Below, piece by piece: positions 43,559 to 53,060 of a DNA stretch of 64,000 bases. Position 1 is the first letter of the stretch. Each line of letters begins with the position of its first letter. The position numbers and the translations under genes are program-made. Origin of the DNA: Rhodococcoides trifolii (GTDB taxonomy: Bacteria > Actinomycetota > Actinomycetes > Mycobacteriales > Mycobacteriaceae); the NCBI RefSeq assembly GCF_014635345.1, contig NZ_BMCU01000006.1, positions 310,001-374,000 of the forward strand. Direction: 5' to 3'. Below the pieces are notes generated by a model, which was not told where the DNA came from, searched no databases, and worked only from the letters and a program-made list of their open reading frames with translations.

Positions 43559-44377
43559 GTGACCCTCGCAGCCCCTGAGCTCGCCGAGGTCGACAAACAA
43601 GCCCGTCTGGATCAGCTCCGCCGCCGCATCGCCGCCGTTCCAGGCCGTACCCGCGACCGGTCCGATGAACTGTTCACCGACCCTGAACCGATCACCCCGA
43701 CACCTGCCCAGGCGCAGACGCCCAAGCGCCGCATCGACAACCAGACGACCGCGCTGTCTGCGCGGATACGGTCGCAACGGGTCCTTCCCGCCCCGCCTGC
43801 GCTCGGCGCGCTGCTCCCGCGCGGCGGTCTGGCTCGAGGCACCGTCACTGCCGTTACCGGCGCACACTCGATCCTCGTGGCGCTCGTTGCAGCGACCACC
43901 GGCGCCGGTGAACACGCCGCGATCATGGGTCTGCCCCGCTTCGGACTGCTCGCCGCCCACGAGATGGGCGCCGATCTCGCCCGCTGCGCCGTCATCGACA
44001 ATCCCGGCGACGACCCCGCTGAGGTCGCGGCGGTGTTGCTCGACGGGGTCTCTCTGGTCGTCCTGGGACTCGGTGGTCGCACCGTCGCCCCGACCCGCGC
44101 ACGAGCCGTGACCGCCCGTGCACACACCAAGAACGCCGCACTGATTGTTGCGGAAGGTCATTGGTCCGGCGTCGACCTGACCCTCGATGCCCGCGTCACC
44201 GGCTACACCGGACTCGGACACGGTCACGGTCGCCTACGCGGTGTCCATCTCGACCTCGATGTCACCGGCAGGGGAGCGCAACGGCGCACCGGACACCTCG
44301 ACCTGAGCGCCCAAGACGGATCCGCGGCGTGGAGTGCCCGCGGCGACCAGCCGCGACCGTGGTCGCAAGCGCTGTGA
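43559..44377 (+). CDS. ImuA'-like RecA-fold protein under SOS control
   Basis: This 272-aa protein begins at a GTG with GAAAGG ten bases upstream. The core (LGALLPRGGLARGTVTAVTG, then HSILVALVAATTGAGEHAAIMGLPRFGLLAAHEMGADL and AALIVAEG) follows the RecA-like ImuA'/SulA-related fold of mycobacteria. The usual Walker A lysine is not seen. ImuA' works with ImuB and DnaE2 in SOS mutagenesis. Here no imuB follows; the next gene is an unrelated 105-aa protein. A perfect LexA box just upstream supports the assignment. Confidence 0.75.
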   Translation: MTLAAPELAEVDKQARLDQLRRRIAAVPGRTRDRSDELFTDPEPITPTPAQAQTPKRRIDNQTTALSARIRSQRVLPAPPALGALLPRGGLARGTVTAVTGAHSILVALVAATTGAGEHAAIMGLPRFGLLAAHEMGADLARCAVIDNPGDDPAEVAAVLLDGVSLVVLGLGGRTVAPTRARAVTARAHTKNAALIVAEGHWSGVDLTLDARVTGYTGLGHGHGRLRGVHLDLDVTGRGAQRRTGHLDLSAQDGSAAWSARGDQPRPWSQAL

Positions 44378-44384
44378 GGTAGCG

Positions 44385-44702
44385 GTGTTCGACAACTGGA
44401 ACGCTCACATGCAACCCCTTCCGTACCGCGTGGTCGACCCGCCGCAGCCGGTCACCGTCGACCTCGGAGTTGCGTTCGCGCGATCCCCGAGATCGCGAAG
44501 CGATGGTCTACCGATGCGAGTACGTGCCGAGGGGTTGGTGTTGTCTGGAACGGTCAACGCCGAACTTCATGCGTGGGTTCGCACCAATCTGGGCGATTGG
44601 CTCGCGCTGGTGTGCTGCACGACCACATCTGGCAACAGCAAAGGAACGATGGATTTACAGCAGTGGGTGCCGTCGGGATCCGTCAGACCTGTCGATTCGT
44701 GA
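44385..44702 (+). CDS. hypothetical protein downstream of the ImuA'-like gene
   Basis: This 105-aa protein starts at a GTG with GAGG five bases upstream and seven bases after the ImuA'-like stop, so it shares the SOS-controlled transcript. It has a single cysteine pair (LVCCTTT) and a mostly beta-type composition with no recognised motif. It occupies the place where imuB would be expected. Confidence 0.6.
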   Translation: MFDNWNAHMQPLPYRVVDPPQPVTVDLGVAFARSPRSRSDGLPMRVRAEGLVLSGTVNAELHAWVRTNLGDWLALVCCTTTSGNSKGTMDLQQWVPSGSVRPVDS

Positions 44703-44825
44703 CTGGTTGACACGTCCGTTCGACTCTGAGCGCGGACTGTGGGAGTTGCGCTGGAGGATTCGCATTGCGGCGTGCGGTGGCGCTAAGGAACGCTCGAACA
44801 GCCTCACTACTTTGTTCTACGTCGT

Positions 44826-45026
44826 TCACAGTCTTGTGTGCCGGCCGCCGCCGAAGAGTGCGGATCCGACAGCGGTCATGAGCAACGCCACCCCGATCGC
44901 AAGAGACACGAGCGCAAACGCCGGCGCGAACGCTTGTGCAACGCGGTGCGCTCGCCCAGTCCCGGACCGTGCAACCACACGCGCGACGATCAGAAATATG
45001 GCTGCACCGAACGCGATTGCAATCAT
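44826..45026 (-). CDS. possible small membrane protein
   Basis: A 66-codon frame carries two hydrophobic segments (IAIAFGAAIFLIVARVVA and FALVSLAIGVALLMTAVGSALF) joined by a basic loop. This is a plausible small membrane protein, but no ribosome binding site or family match is visible. Confidence 0.42.
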   Translation of the reverse strand: MIAIAFGAAIFLIVARVVARSGTGRAHRVAQAFAPAFALVSLAIGVALLMTAVGSALFGGGRHTRL

Positions 45027-45175
45027 CAGGCTGCAACGCTTCGGTTTCTCGACCGAGAAATCGAGAAATCGTTCCTGTCAGTTCTGGATAGTACGTGAAC
45101 ATTCATATGTGAAACCTTTTCCTTGTGTGTTCGTTATCGTTCACAGAGACTGCGTGCCTGTAGAAATTCGGTTAC

Positions 45176-45526
45176 CTAGTCAGCGTTTCGGCCCTGACTG
45201 CGCGGAGCTTTCCGATTGACCGTGGGTGCCGGCGCGCGCCGGGTCGGAACTGAATGCAAGTCCGCAGACCTGAGCAGCCGTCGCGCGTCAAAGGTAGGGA
45301 TGCCCGCGAGAGCCGACGCTGACCGGAGCGACCCCTCCCGAGTCTGGATGTCCCTCAGCGCCCTTGCCATCGACTGCAAGCCAGCGTCGACCGCCTCCCA
45401 TGCCGCTCGGAACGTGTTCACGTCGATCTGGTTCGCTTTGTCCCTGGTGTCGTTCGTGACCACTGAATGCTGGTAATTAATACGGGCACGTGTGCGTGAC
45501 TCGATCCGACTGCGTGACGACGCCAT
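45176..45526 (-). CDS. small basic protein divergent from the relaxase gene
   Basis: This 116-aa protein is basic and helical (MASSRSRIESRTRARINYQH, TFRAAWEAVDAGLQSMARALRDIQTREGSLRSASALAGI). It lies divergent to the MobF relaxase gene, a position often taken by a relaxosome accessory DNA-binding protein. No domain was recognised; the role is a positional inference. Confidence 0.5.
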   Translation of the reverse strand: MASSRSRIESRTRARINYQHSVVTNDTRDKANQIDVNTFRAAWEAVDAGLQSMARALRDIQTREGSLRSASALAGIPTFDARRLLRSADLHSVPTRRAPAPTVNRKAPRSQGRNAD

Positions 45527-45703
45527 GTCCACAATCCGCCTCTGTCCACGCCGTTGATTTTCGTACCACCGGCTTCGATAAAATGTGTCGCCGACTTTAC
45601 CGTCGATCCCGATAATGCGATAGATAGTTTCACTGAAGCAAATCCCCACACACCTCTTGCATTATGGTCAATTCAGTTCTGCGTAGGTACTGTCCGAATT
45701 GTG
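45527..45703. other. intergenic region upstream of the relaxase gene; candidate oriT location
   Basis: These 177 bases are A/T-richer than average (for example GATAAAATG and TAATGCGATAGATAG). MobF relaxase genes commonly have their oriT just upstream, so this is the best candidate location in the window. No clear nic site or paired inverted repeat was found by eye. Confidence 0.3.
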
Positions 45704-48700
45704 ATGGGGCTGCACAAGTTGACCGCGGGGGATGGGTATTCATATCTGACCCGGCAGGTCGCAGCAGCGGACTCGACGCAGCGCGGAGTGTCCTCGCTCG
45801 CGGATTATTACAGCGAGAAGGGTGAAACGCCGGGCCTGTGGTCGGGCACCGGACTCACCGCCTTGGGATCAGTTGCTCCCAACAGTCAGGTCTCCGAGGC
45901 ACAGATGAAGGCCCTTTTCGGAGAGGGTTTGCACCCCGACGCGGATCAAATCTTTCTGGCTGCGATTGGTGCTGGCGCGACCTCGAAAGAGGCTGCTCGG
46001 TCGGCGCAACTTGGACGATCCTTCAAAATCGACGGGGGAGCAACCAAGTTTCGGGTGGCGTGCGCCGCCGCGTTCGTCGAGTTCAACACGGGCAACGGCC
46101 ACAAGTGGAACGCCCCAATTCAGGACGACGACCGAGCCCGGATACGAACCGGGGTCGCGACGTCGATGTTCGAAGGCGAGTTCGGACGTTCACCCTCCGA
46201 CGCGCGCGAGTTGTCGGGATGGGTCGCCCGCATCGGACGACAGAACACCAAAGCGGTAGCCGGGTACGACCTGACGTTCACACCGGTCAAGTCGGTCTCG
46301 GCGTTGTGGGCCATCGCACCCCTGGACGTCGCGGCACAGATCGAGGCCGCACACGACGCGGCCGTACAGGCCGCACTCCTGTTCCTGGAACGGAACGCAA
46401 CGTTTTCCCGCACAGGCACCAACGGAGTTGCTCAAGTCGACACCGATGGTCTGATCGCCGCCGCGTTCACCCACCGCGATTCGCGTGCCGGAGACCCGAA
46501 CTTGCACACCCACGTTGCAATCAGCAACAAGGTGCGCACTGTCGGTGCGGACGGTGCAACGCGATGGCTTGCACTCGACGGTCGTCCGCTCTACCGCAAC
46601 GTGGTCAGTGCATCCGAGGTCTACAACACCGTTCTGGAAGCCGAAGTCCGTTCGAAGGTCGGAGGCCGCTTCGCTGAGCGGCGATCCGGTGACTCGAGGC
46701 GTCGTCCTGTTCGCGAGCTCGTCGGCGTGGACGATCGACTGACGGCGGCCTGGTCGTCGCGTCGAGCCATGATCGTGCACCGAACAGGCGAGTTGGCTTC
46801 CCAGTTCCAGCGCGATCACGGTCGTGAGCCGACAGCCATCGAGTCCATCAGTCTTGCGCAGCAGGCGACATTGGAGACGCGGGCTGCCAAACACGAGCCC
46901 CGGTCGTTGGCTGACCAGCGGTCGGTGTGGTGGTCGGAAGCCGCCAAAATTCTCGGGTCGGACCGATCCGTCGTCGACATGATTGCGACGGCCACGACAC
47001 AGCATCACCGGCCGGGTGCGGAGCGATCTGATGCCTGGATCGAGAGCTGCGCAGACCGCATAGTCGACACCGTCTCGCGCGAGCGCTCCCGGTGGCGTAT
47101 CAACCACGTTCGGGCCGAGGCCATACGGCTTGTTCGCGGGAACGACCTGAGCAGCGGAGAGATCGAGGACGTCGTGGGCCGGATCGTTGCGATGGCATGC
47201 GACCCCGCCCGAGCCGTCGACCTTTCCAACTCCCGCGATGCAGGTGTCGAATCGCAGACACCGACCGTGCTACGACGTCGTGACGGTACCGACGTCTACA
47301 CCCAGCACGAAAGTTCCTATTTCACCTCGGAAGCGGTGCTCGCAGCAGAGTCTCGGGTCCTCCGCGCCGCGACGCTTCGCGGCGGCCGATCGGCTCGTCC
47401 TTCTGATATCGAGCTCGCGCTGTTGGAGTCCGCTGCGAACGGACGCGAACTGAATGCTGGCCAACGCTCCCTCGTTCGCGAACTGGCATCGTCGGGAGCC
47501 AGACTTCAGCTCGCGTTGGCCCCAGCCGGTACAGGCAAGACCACCGCAATGCGCTCTCTCGGCCGCGCATGGCTGAACTCCGGTGGAACTGTAGTAGGAC
47601 TGGCGCCGACGGCAACAGCCGCTGCGTTGCTTCGCGACGACCTTGGGGCGACGACGGACACCGTCGCCAAGCTCCTGTTCGTTCTCGAGAACCGACCTAC
47701 ATCGACGGGGCAGACTGCCTGGGTCGACAACATCGGTCCGGACACGCTGGTCGTCATCGACGAGGCCGGCATGACCAGCACACTCGATCTCGACACTGCG
47801 ATCAACGAACTCCTTCGTCGCGGCGCCAGCGTTCGACTGATCGGCGACGATCAACAACTCGCGTCAATCGCCGCCGGGGGTGTACTTCGGGACATCCACG
47901 ACACCGTCGGCGCGGTCACCCTGTCGAACGTGGTGCGCTTCTCCGATCCTTCCGAAGGCGCTGCATCGCTTGCCCTTCGCGACGGCGACGACGCGGCCAT
48001 CGGCTTCTATATCGACCACGGACGTGTACACGTCGGGTCCGACGTGACCGTGGCGTACGACGCCTACCGAGGATGGGCTACAGATCGTGCCGCCGGCCGA
48101 GATGCTGTTCTATTGGCCCCGACGCTCGAGGTGGTCAACACCTTGAACGCGCGTGCTCGCACCGACCGCATCGCGGCAGGCGGCGCTCGACCAGGTCGCG
48201 AAGTCAGGCTGTCGGACGGTCTCGCAGCAAGCGCCGGCGACATCATCTGCACCCGAAAGAACGAACGCAGGCTACCGATGACAGCGTCGGACTGGGTTCG
48301 CAACGGTGACCGCTGGACTGTCGAAAAAGCCACGAGATCCGGCAAACTGGTTGTTCGGCACCTCGGACTCGGACGGAAGCTGACCCTTCCTGCGCAGTAC
48401 GTCGCGGACCACGTCACCCTCGGGTATGCCTCGACCGTTCACTCCGCGCAGGGCATGACCGCCGACGTGTGTCATACCGTCGCGACCGGTGCCGAAACCC
48501 GCCAGATTCTCTACGTAGCGATGACTCGGGGTAGACACGGCAATCACCTCTACCTTCCAACTGCCTCGAACGGGGACCTCCAACTCGCTATGACGGAACG
48601 CGGGTTGCTGCCGCCGACTGCCGTCGACGACCTCAGAACCATCCTCGCCAGGGACGGCGCGCAGAAGTCCGCACACACCACCGCTCGCGAAGTCAACGAC

Positions 48701-51496
48701 CCCTTCAGACTTCTCGGCCCAGCCGCCGCTGCCTACCGCGACGCAGTCGGTACGGCCGCCGAGACTCACGTCGGCCCGGAACGGCTGTCGCACATAACCC
48801 AATCTGCTGAGGGATTGGTGGACGCGATTAGCGACGCGCCGGCCTGGCCCGTCCTCCGGATGCATCTTGCGATGCTGGAAGCGAATGGTGTCGACGCACT
48901 CGACGCACTCGAGTCGGCTTTCAGCAGCGGACGCGAACTCACCACGGCGGACGATCCTGCAGCGGTATTGCAGTGGCGGCTACCCGCGCCCCGGCCATCC
49001 ACGCCGGGAACAGACGTAAGTCCACTCCCGTGGTTGCCGCCGATTCCCGTTGCCCTTCAGGCCGACACGCAATGGGCTCCCTATCTCAGCGCGCGCGCCG
49101 CACTTGTAGTCGAGCACGCGAGCGCCGTCCACGAGGCCTCGCAACAGTGGACTCCGACGACGTCACCGACATGGGCACGCCCGTTCGTCGGAAGCGCCGA
49201 CCGTGACCTCCCGTCCGATCTCGCAGTGTTCCGCGCAGCCCATGACGTCCCCGATGCCGATCGACGGACCTGCGGTCCGGACCAATTCGCCGCGGCGCCG
49301 CGACTTGCGCAGGAACAACTGATATCGAGAGCCGAACTGATCGCGGGCGACGACGCATCCGCAGCTCGAACGTGGCAACCCGCTGTCGACCAAATCGACC
49401 GCCACGTCGCCCGAGACCCGTACTGGCCCAACCTGGCTGAGCGTCTCGCCACTGCCTCTCAGGCAGGAATAGATGTCCACAGCTTGATCGAGGAAGCCGT
49501 CGCCGACCGCCCGCTGCCGGATGAAATACCGGCCGCGGCACTGTGGTGGCGCCTGTCCGGCGCTCTCGGCGATGCCGTGCTCGAAGCCGACGGCCTGGGA
49601 CCGACAGTGCGCCCGCCCTGGTCCGAACACCTGGTGGCTGCCCTCGGTTCCGTCGACGCGGAACGGGTGATGACCGACGCTGCCTGGCCCGCCTTGGTCT
49701 CGGCAGTAGACGCAGCAAGCCCACGGTCATGGACACCAGCGTCACTTCTCGACACCGCCGTCGGTCTTCTCGACCCTGGTGTCGGCGACACACAAGGCGT
49801 CCGTCCGCACGAGCTGGCGAGAGCACTCACCTGGCGCATCGAACTGCTGGTGCACGATCGCGGATCCTGGCAAGTCATCGACCCGCCAACAGAACCGGAG
49901 ATCGGGTCCGAGTTCGACGACGCGCACTGCGACCGCAGTTTCGAGCCGTCCTCTACGGACGACACAGTCGCTGACTCACTGGCGGTTCTCGACGCGGACT
50001 ATTACTTGTCGCTCGACACTATCGAGCCCGCCGAACCGCAGGGCAAAACCGACAGCTTGCCCGACGCTCCTGACGCAGCCGAAGAGTGGCAGCTCTACGC
50101 GGACAACGCGCAGCACGTAGCTGACTTGGCCTACCCGAATGTTGCCGCGGACGAACGCGTCTCGCTACTGCGTGCGAATATCGACGAGGCTCGCGAAGAA
50201 CTGCACTCACTCCGCAATGAGCTGATGGATGGACGCGGACCGTCAATGACCGCCGTTGCGCCAACGTTGATGGGGATGCGCGAGACCGCGGACCGTCAGA
50301 GGCCGGCGATGATCGCCATGCTGGATGCCCGACATACCTGGATCGAGTCCGACTGCGCCGCGGAAGTCGTTCGTGGGCAGATCGGTCAGTTCACGTCGGA
50401 CAAGAAGGTCGCCCTCGAAATCGGAGATGACGACCGTGCAGCGGCACTCGAAGGCACCATTGCATGGGAGACATGGCGACTGACGATGTTGGTAACCCGT
50501 GTGAATGCGGACCGAACAGCTGCGGAGGCCGCCGCAGCGACGTACGAGGACGTCGGCGTAGCTGATGGGGGCCACGTGACGCCCGAGGATGTGCTCGACG
50601 CTCGATGGGAAGCAATGGACCTCGATGCAGTTGGTGTTTCTGCAGCCTCGAAGAGAGTGAACACACTGCAGGGGCAGCTCGTACGCGCTGAACGTATTGC
50701 TGCCGAAGAGTACGCACGCAGTCGAGTAGACGAAATCGTGAAATCCGCTGCCCCGGCGACTGAACGACCGTTCCAGGCGCTGTCCCATACGGAGCTGATG
50801 CACGTCATCGACAGGGCGGAGACCGACTTGCGGCAGGCCACTCTCCTGGTCGCGTCGCAGACCGATCGAGTGCCTTCGATTGAGCGAGTTCACAAGGAGC
50901 AGAGACGGATACGTGAGCAGGCGGAATTGATCGCCTTGGCGCGCGCGGCCCGCACCGTGTACGACGCGGCAAGCGCCGAGTTGAGCTCGGCTTGTCAGGG
51001 ATTGACGACAGCGGGAGGTGCGAGGATGAGGTTTCGCCGAACGCACGTATCACCAGATCCAGCCGCGCACGATCGACTGCGACAGGCTCGAGATGCGGTC
51101 GCCCAGGCTTTGCGCACCGCGACGGCCGCAAAGAATGAGGTGCGATTGCCAGAAGGTGCCTGGGAAAGCATCATCGAACGGTCGCAGGACTCTGACGCAT
51201 GGAGCGCTGAAGCGTCAGCAGCAGCGCGTGACGACCTTGCGGCAGCCGAGACCAATACGAAAATGAAAGTCAAAGCGGAGCGTCTCCGGTCAATTATCGA
51301 GCAGGGCCGAGAAGAGCAGAGGCAACGGCGTGCAGGAAAAGTCGCGAACAGCGAAGGCGGGCAGAGCCTTCTGATTGACCGTCATACAAGAACCCGTGGT
51401 GCTCGGGCGTTGTCTGGAGAGCAAGCTCATCAGTTGATGCCGGGGACAAACTTGCGTGCGCACAACGTCACTCACGACGTTGGTTCAGAACGGTAG
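45704..51496 (+). CDS. traA: MobF-family conjugative relaxase-helicase (TraA-like)
   Basis: This 1930-aa protein starts at an ATG giving MGLHKLTAGDGYSYLT, the usual TrwC/TraA start with early tyrosines (12 and 14). The three-histidine metal site is seen in HRDSRAGDPNLHTHV (about 256-270). A RecD-type helicase follows with APAGTGKTTAM (about 606-616), TLVVIDEAGM (about 682), GDDQQLASIAAGG and VHSAQGMTADV (about 911). The last 900 residues are long, acidic and helical with coiled-coil stretches. It would nick oriT and unwind the strand for conjugation. An upstream GTG at 45701 is possible. Confidence 0.92.
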   Translation: MGLHKLTAGDGYSYLTRQVAAADSTQRGVSSLADYYSEKGETPGLWSGTGLTALGSVAPNSQVSEAQMKALFGEGLHPDADQIFLAAIGAGATSKEAARSAQLGRSFKIDGGATKFRVACAAAFVEFNTGNGHKWNAPIQDDDRARIRTGVATSMFEGEFGRSPSDARELSGWVARIGRQNTKAVAGYDLTFTPVKSVSALWAIAPLDVAAQIEAAHDAAVQAALLFLERNATFSRTGTNGVAQVDTDGLIAAAFTHRDSRAGDPNLHTHVAISNKVRTVGADGATRWLALDGRPLYRNVVSASEVYNTVLEAEVRSKVGGRFAERRSGDSRRRPVRELVGVDDRLTAAWSSRRAMIVHRTGELASQFQRDHGREPTAIESISLAQQATLETRAAKHEPRSLADQRSVWWSEAAKILGSDRSVVDMIATATTQHHRPGAERSDAWIESCADRIVDTVSRERSRWRINHVRAEAIRLVRGNDLSSGEIEDVVGRIVAMACDPARAVDLSNSRDAGVESQTPTVLRRRDGTDVYTQHESSYFTSEAVLAAESRVLRAATLRGGRSARPSDIELALLESAANGRELNAGQRSLVRELASSGARLQLALAPAGTGKTTAMRSLGRAWLNSGGTVVGLAPTATAAALLRDDLGATTDTVAKLLFVLENRPTSTGQTAWVDNIGPDTLVVIDEAGMTSTLDLDTAINELLRRGASVRLIGDDQQLASIAAGGVLRDIHDTVGAVTLSNVVRFSDPSEGAASLALRDGDDAAIGFYIDHGRVHVGSDVTVAYDAYRGWATDRAAGRDAVLLAPTLEVVNTLNARARTDRIAAGGARPGREVRLSDGLAASAGDIICTRKNERRLPMTASDWVRNGDRWTVEKATRSGKLVVRHLGLGRKLTLPAQYVADHVTLGYASTVHSAQGMTADVCHTVATGAETRQILYVAMTRGRHGNHLYLPTASNGDLQLAMTERGLLPPTAVDDLRTILARDGAQKSAHTTAREVNDPFRLLGPAAAAYRDAVGTAAETHVGPERLSHITQSAEGLVDAISDAPAWPVLRMHLAMLEANGVDALDALESAFSSGRELTTADDPAAVLQWRLPAPRPSTPGTDVSPLPWLPPIPVALQADTQWAPYLSARAALVVEHASAVHEASQQWTPTTSPTWARPFVGSADRDLPSDLAVFRAAHDVPDADRRTCGPDQFAAAPRLAQEQLISRAELIAGDDASAARTWQPAVDQIDRHVARDPYWPNLAERLATASQAGIDVHSLIEEAVADRPLPDEIPAAALWWRLSGALGDAVLEADGLGPTVRPPWSEHLVAALGSVDAERVMTDAAWPALVSAVDAASPRSWTPASLLDTAVGLLDPGVGDTQGVRPHELARALTWRIELLVHDRGSWQVIDPPTEPEIGSEFDDAHCDRSFEPSSTDDTVADSLAVLDADYYLSLDTIEPAEPQGKTDSLPDAPDAAEEWQLYADNAQHVADLAYPNVAADERVSLLRANIDEAREELHSLRNELMDGRGPSMTAVAPTLMGMRETADRQRPAMIAMLDARHTWIESDCAAEVVRGQIGQFTSDKKVALEIGDDDRAAALEGTIAWETWRLTMLVTRVNADRTAAEAAAATYEDVGVADGGHVTPEDVLDARWEAMDLDAVGVSAASKRVNTLQGQLVRAERIAAEEYARSRVDEIVKSAAPATERPFQALSHTELMHVIDRAETDLRQATLLVASQTDRVPSIERVHKEQRRIREQAELIALARAARTVYDAASAELSSACQGLTTAGGARMRFRRTHVSPDPAAHDRLRQARDAVAQALRTATAAKNEVRLPEGAWESIIERSQDSDAWSAEASAAARDDLAAAETNTKMKVKAERLRSIIEQGREEQRQRRAGKVANSEGGQSLLIDRHTRTRGARALSGEQAHQLMPGTNLRAHNVTHDVGSER

Positions 51497-51696
51497 AAGC
51501 TTCACTCAGTGCAATACGAACGGATTTCTACTAATCACGCGCTCTGACAATCTTTTTGCTTCTACGCAGCCGGTCAAAGTGGCGGGTAGAACTTGGCCAC
51601 GAAAATTTCATTTTTCGCACCGTAGGTACCGAAACGCCAGTTCAGCACAGTTTTTCTTCCCGGACCGTGTCGGAGACCTGCGATACGGTCAATGTT

Positions 51697-52872
51697 GTGA
51701 CGCAACCACCCGCCGGAGCCGACGAACAGGGACAACCAGGTACCTGGTTGGCCGCGCTGGCCCCCGGCGACGCCCGTCCGGCCGTCTCGTCGGCAGTCGC
51801 AGAACGGATCGCCGACGCCGTCACCTCGTCCCGATCCGCCGGCACACGACGCGTCTACGCATCCGCCTGGCGCCGATTCACCGGGTGGTGCGCCCGCTCC
51901 GGTTACGACGCGCTGCCCGCGCACCCGCTGACGGTCGCGGCGTACCTCGTCGACGCCGCGGACACGCACACCGAGACGGGGAAGCGGGCGTACGCACCCG
52001 CCACGTTGTCCCGGTGGGTCGCCTCGATCAACCACTATCACCGCACATCCGGTCTCCCGGCGCCCGGACCGGACGAGATGGTCGCCGCCACCCTGGCCGG
52101 AATCAGACGCGAATACGCCGCCGCCGGGGACCGACCCCGAACACCCCGCGCGCCACTGCTGGTCGCGGACATAGCGCTCATGGTCACCACCGCCCGCGAA
52201 CGCAGCGCAGGATGGTCCGACGACGTCCTCGAACGACGCGACAGCGCCCTGCTGCTGATGGGGTTCGCCGGCGCATTCCGTCGCAGCGAACTCGCCGACC
52301 TCACCTGTGGCGACGTCAAGATCCACCGACACGACGGTCTCCACGTCCGGTTGACCAAGTCCAAGACAGACCAGGAAGGTCACGGGGCTGTCCGTGCGTT
52401 GCCGATCACGGTCTCGCACACCACCTGCCCACCCTGCGCGTACGTGCGGTGGCTCCAGGTCGTCGCCGCGTACGACGCCGGAGGGCGACCGTCGGTCATC
52501 CGGCTACTGCGAGGGCGCGAGCCGTTCGACGGTCACATCTGCCACGGGGGAGTGCCACGCACGGTGGCGCGGTCACCACTGTTTCGCGCCGTCGTCAAGA
52601 ACGGCAACCTCTCGACCACACCCCTGTCGGGATCGGCGATCCACAAGACCATCCGCCGCCGCGCCGAGCACGCCGGCTTCGACCCGCACCTGCTCTCGCA
52701 GCTCGGCGGGCATTCGCTGCGTGCCGGTTTCGTGACGCAGGCGTTCCGCAATGGCGCCCAGGCACACGCCATCATGCGCCAGACCGGACACACCAGTCCT
52801 GCGATGCTCGAGCTCTACGCGAGGGAGGACGCGCCCCTGATCGGCAACGCCGTCAACGACATTGGACTATAG
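51697..52872 (+). CDS. tyrosine recombinase/integrase
   Basis: This 391-aa recombinase has an N-terminal SAM-like core-binding domain (about residues 35-140, SAGTRRVYASAWRRFTGWCARSGYD). The catalytic residues lie in FRRSELADL (Arg, about 193), HSLRAGFVTQAF (His/Arg, about 339), GHTSPAMLELYAR (His and the nucleophile Tyr, about 373). It starts at a GTG just 201 bases after the relaxase gene. It may resolve plasmid multimers or integrate an element; no att site was recognised. Confidence 0.85.
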   Translation: MTQPPAGADEQGQPGTWLAALAPGDARPAVSSAVAERIADAVTSSRSAGTRRVYASAWRRFTGWCARSGYDALPAHPLTVAAYLVDAADTHTETGKRAYAPATLSRWVASINHYHRTSGLPAPGPDEMVAATLAGIRREYAAAGDRPRTPRAPLLVADIALMVTTARERSAGWSDDVLERRDSALLLMGFAGAFRRSELADLTCGDVKIHRHDGLHVRLTKSKTDQEGHGAVRALPITVSHTTCPPCAYVRWLQVVAAYDAGGRPSVIRLLRGREPFDGHICHGGVPRTVARSPLFRAVVKNGNLSTTPLSGSAIHKTIRRRAEHAGFDPHLLSQLGGHSLRAGFVTQAFRNGAQAHAIMRQTGHTSPAMLELYAREDAPLIGNAVNDIGL

Positions 52873-52912
52873 AGAGTCAAGTGAGCGCAGTTGCCCTTCA
52901 TGATGTAACTGT

Positions 52913-52980
52913 CCGTCGGGCCGGGGGACCGATTCCGTGAGTTCGGGTCGACCGCACGGAGCCGGAACGGAGCCCGACGG
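52913..52980. terminator. long hairpin after the recombinase gene
   Basis: Outer arms CCGTCGGGC (52913-52921) and GCCCGACGG (52972-52980) pair perfectly, and an inner CCGTG/CACGG pair lies inside the 50-base loop. The structure sits 40 bases after the stop and could be a terminator or a recombination-related fold. Confidence 0.45.
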
Positions 52981-53060
52981 TCGAAGGTGGGTCGGTGATG
53001 GACAATTTATGACGGCAGATTGAACCGTTACCGAAGACGGCGTGGCCGTAGGCTTATCTC

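Noticed and set aside
52861-53060. attachment site beside the tyrosine recombinase
   Set aside because: A large hairpin is present, but no direct repeat or tRNA end was found that would define an att core.
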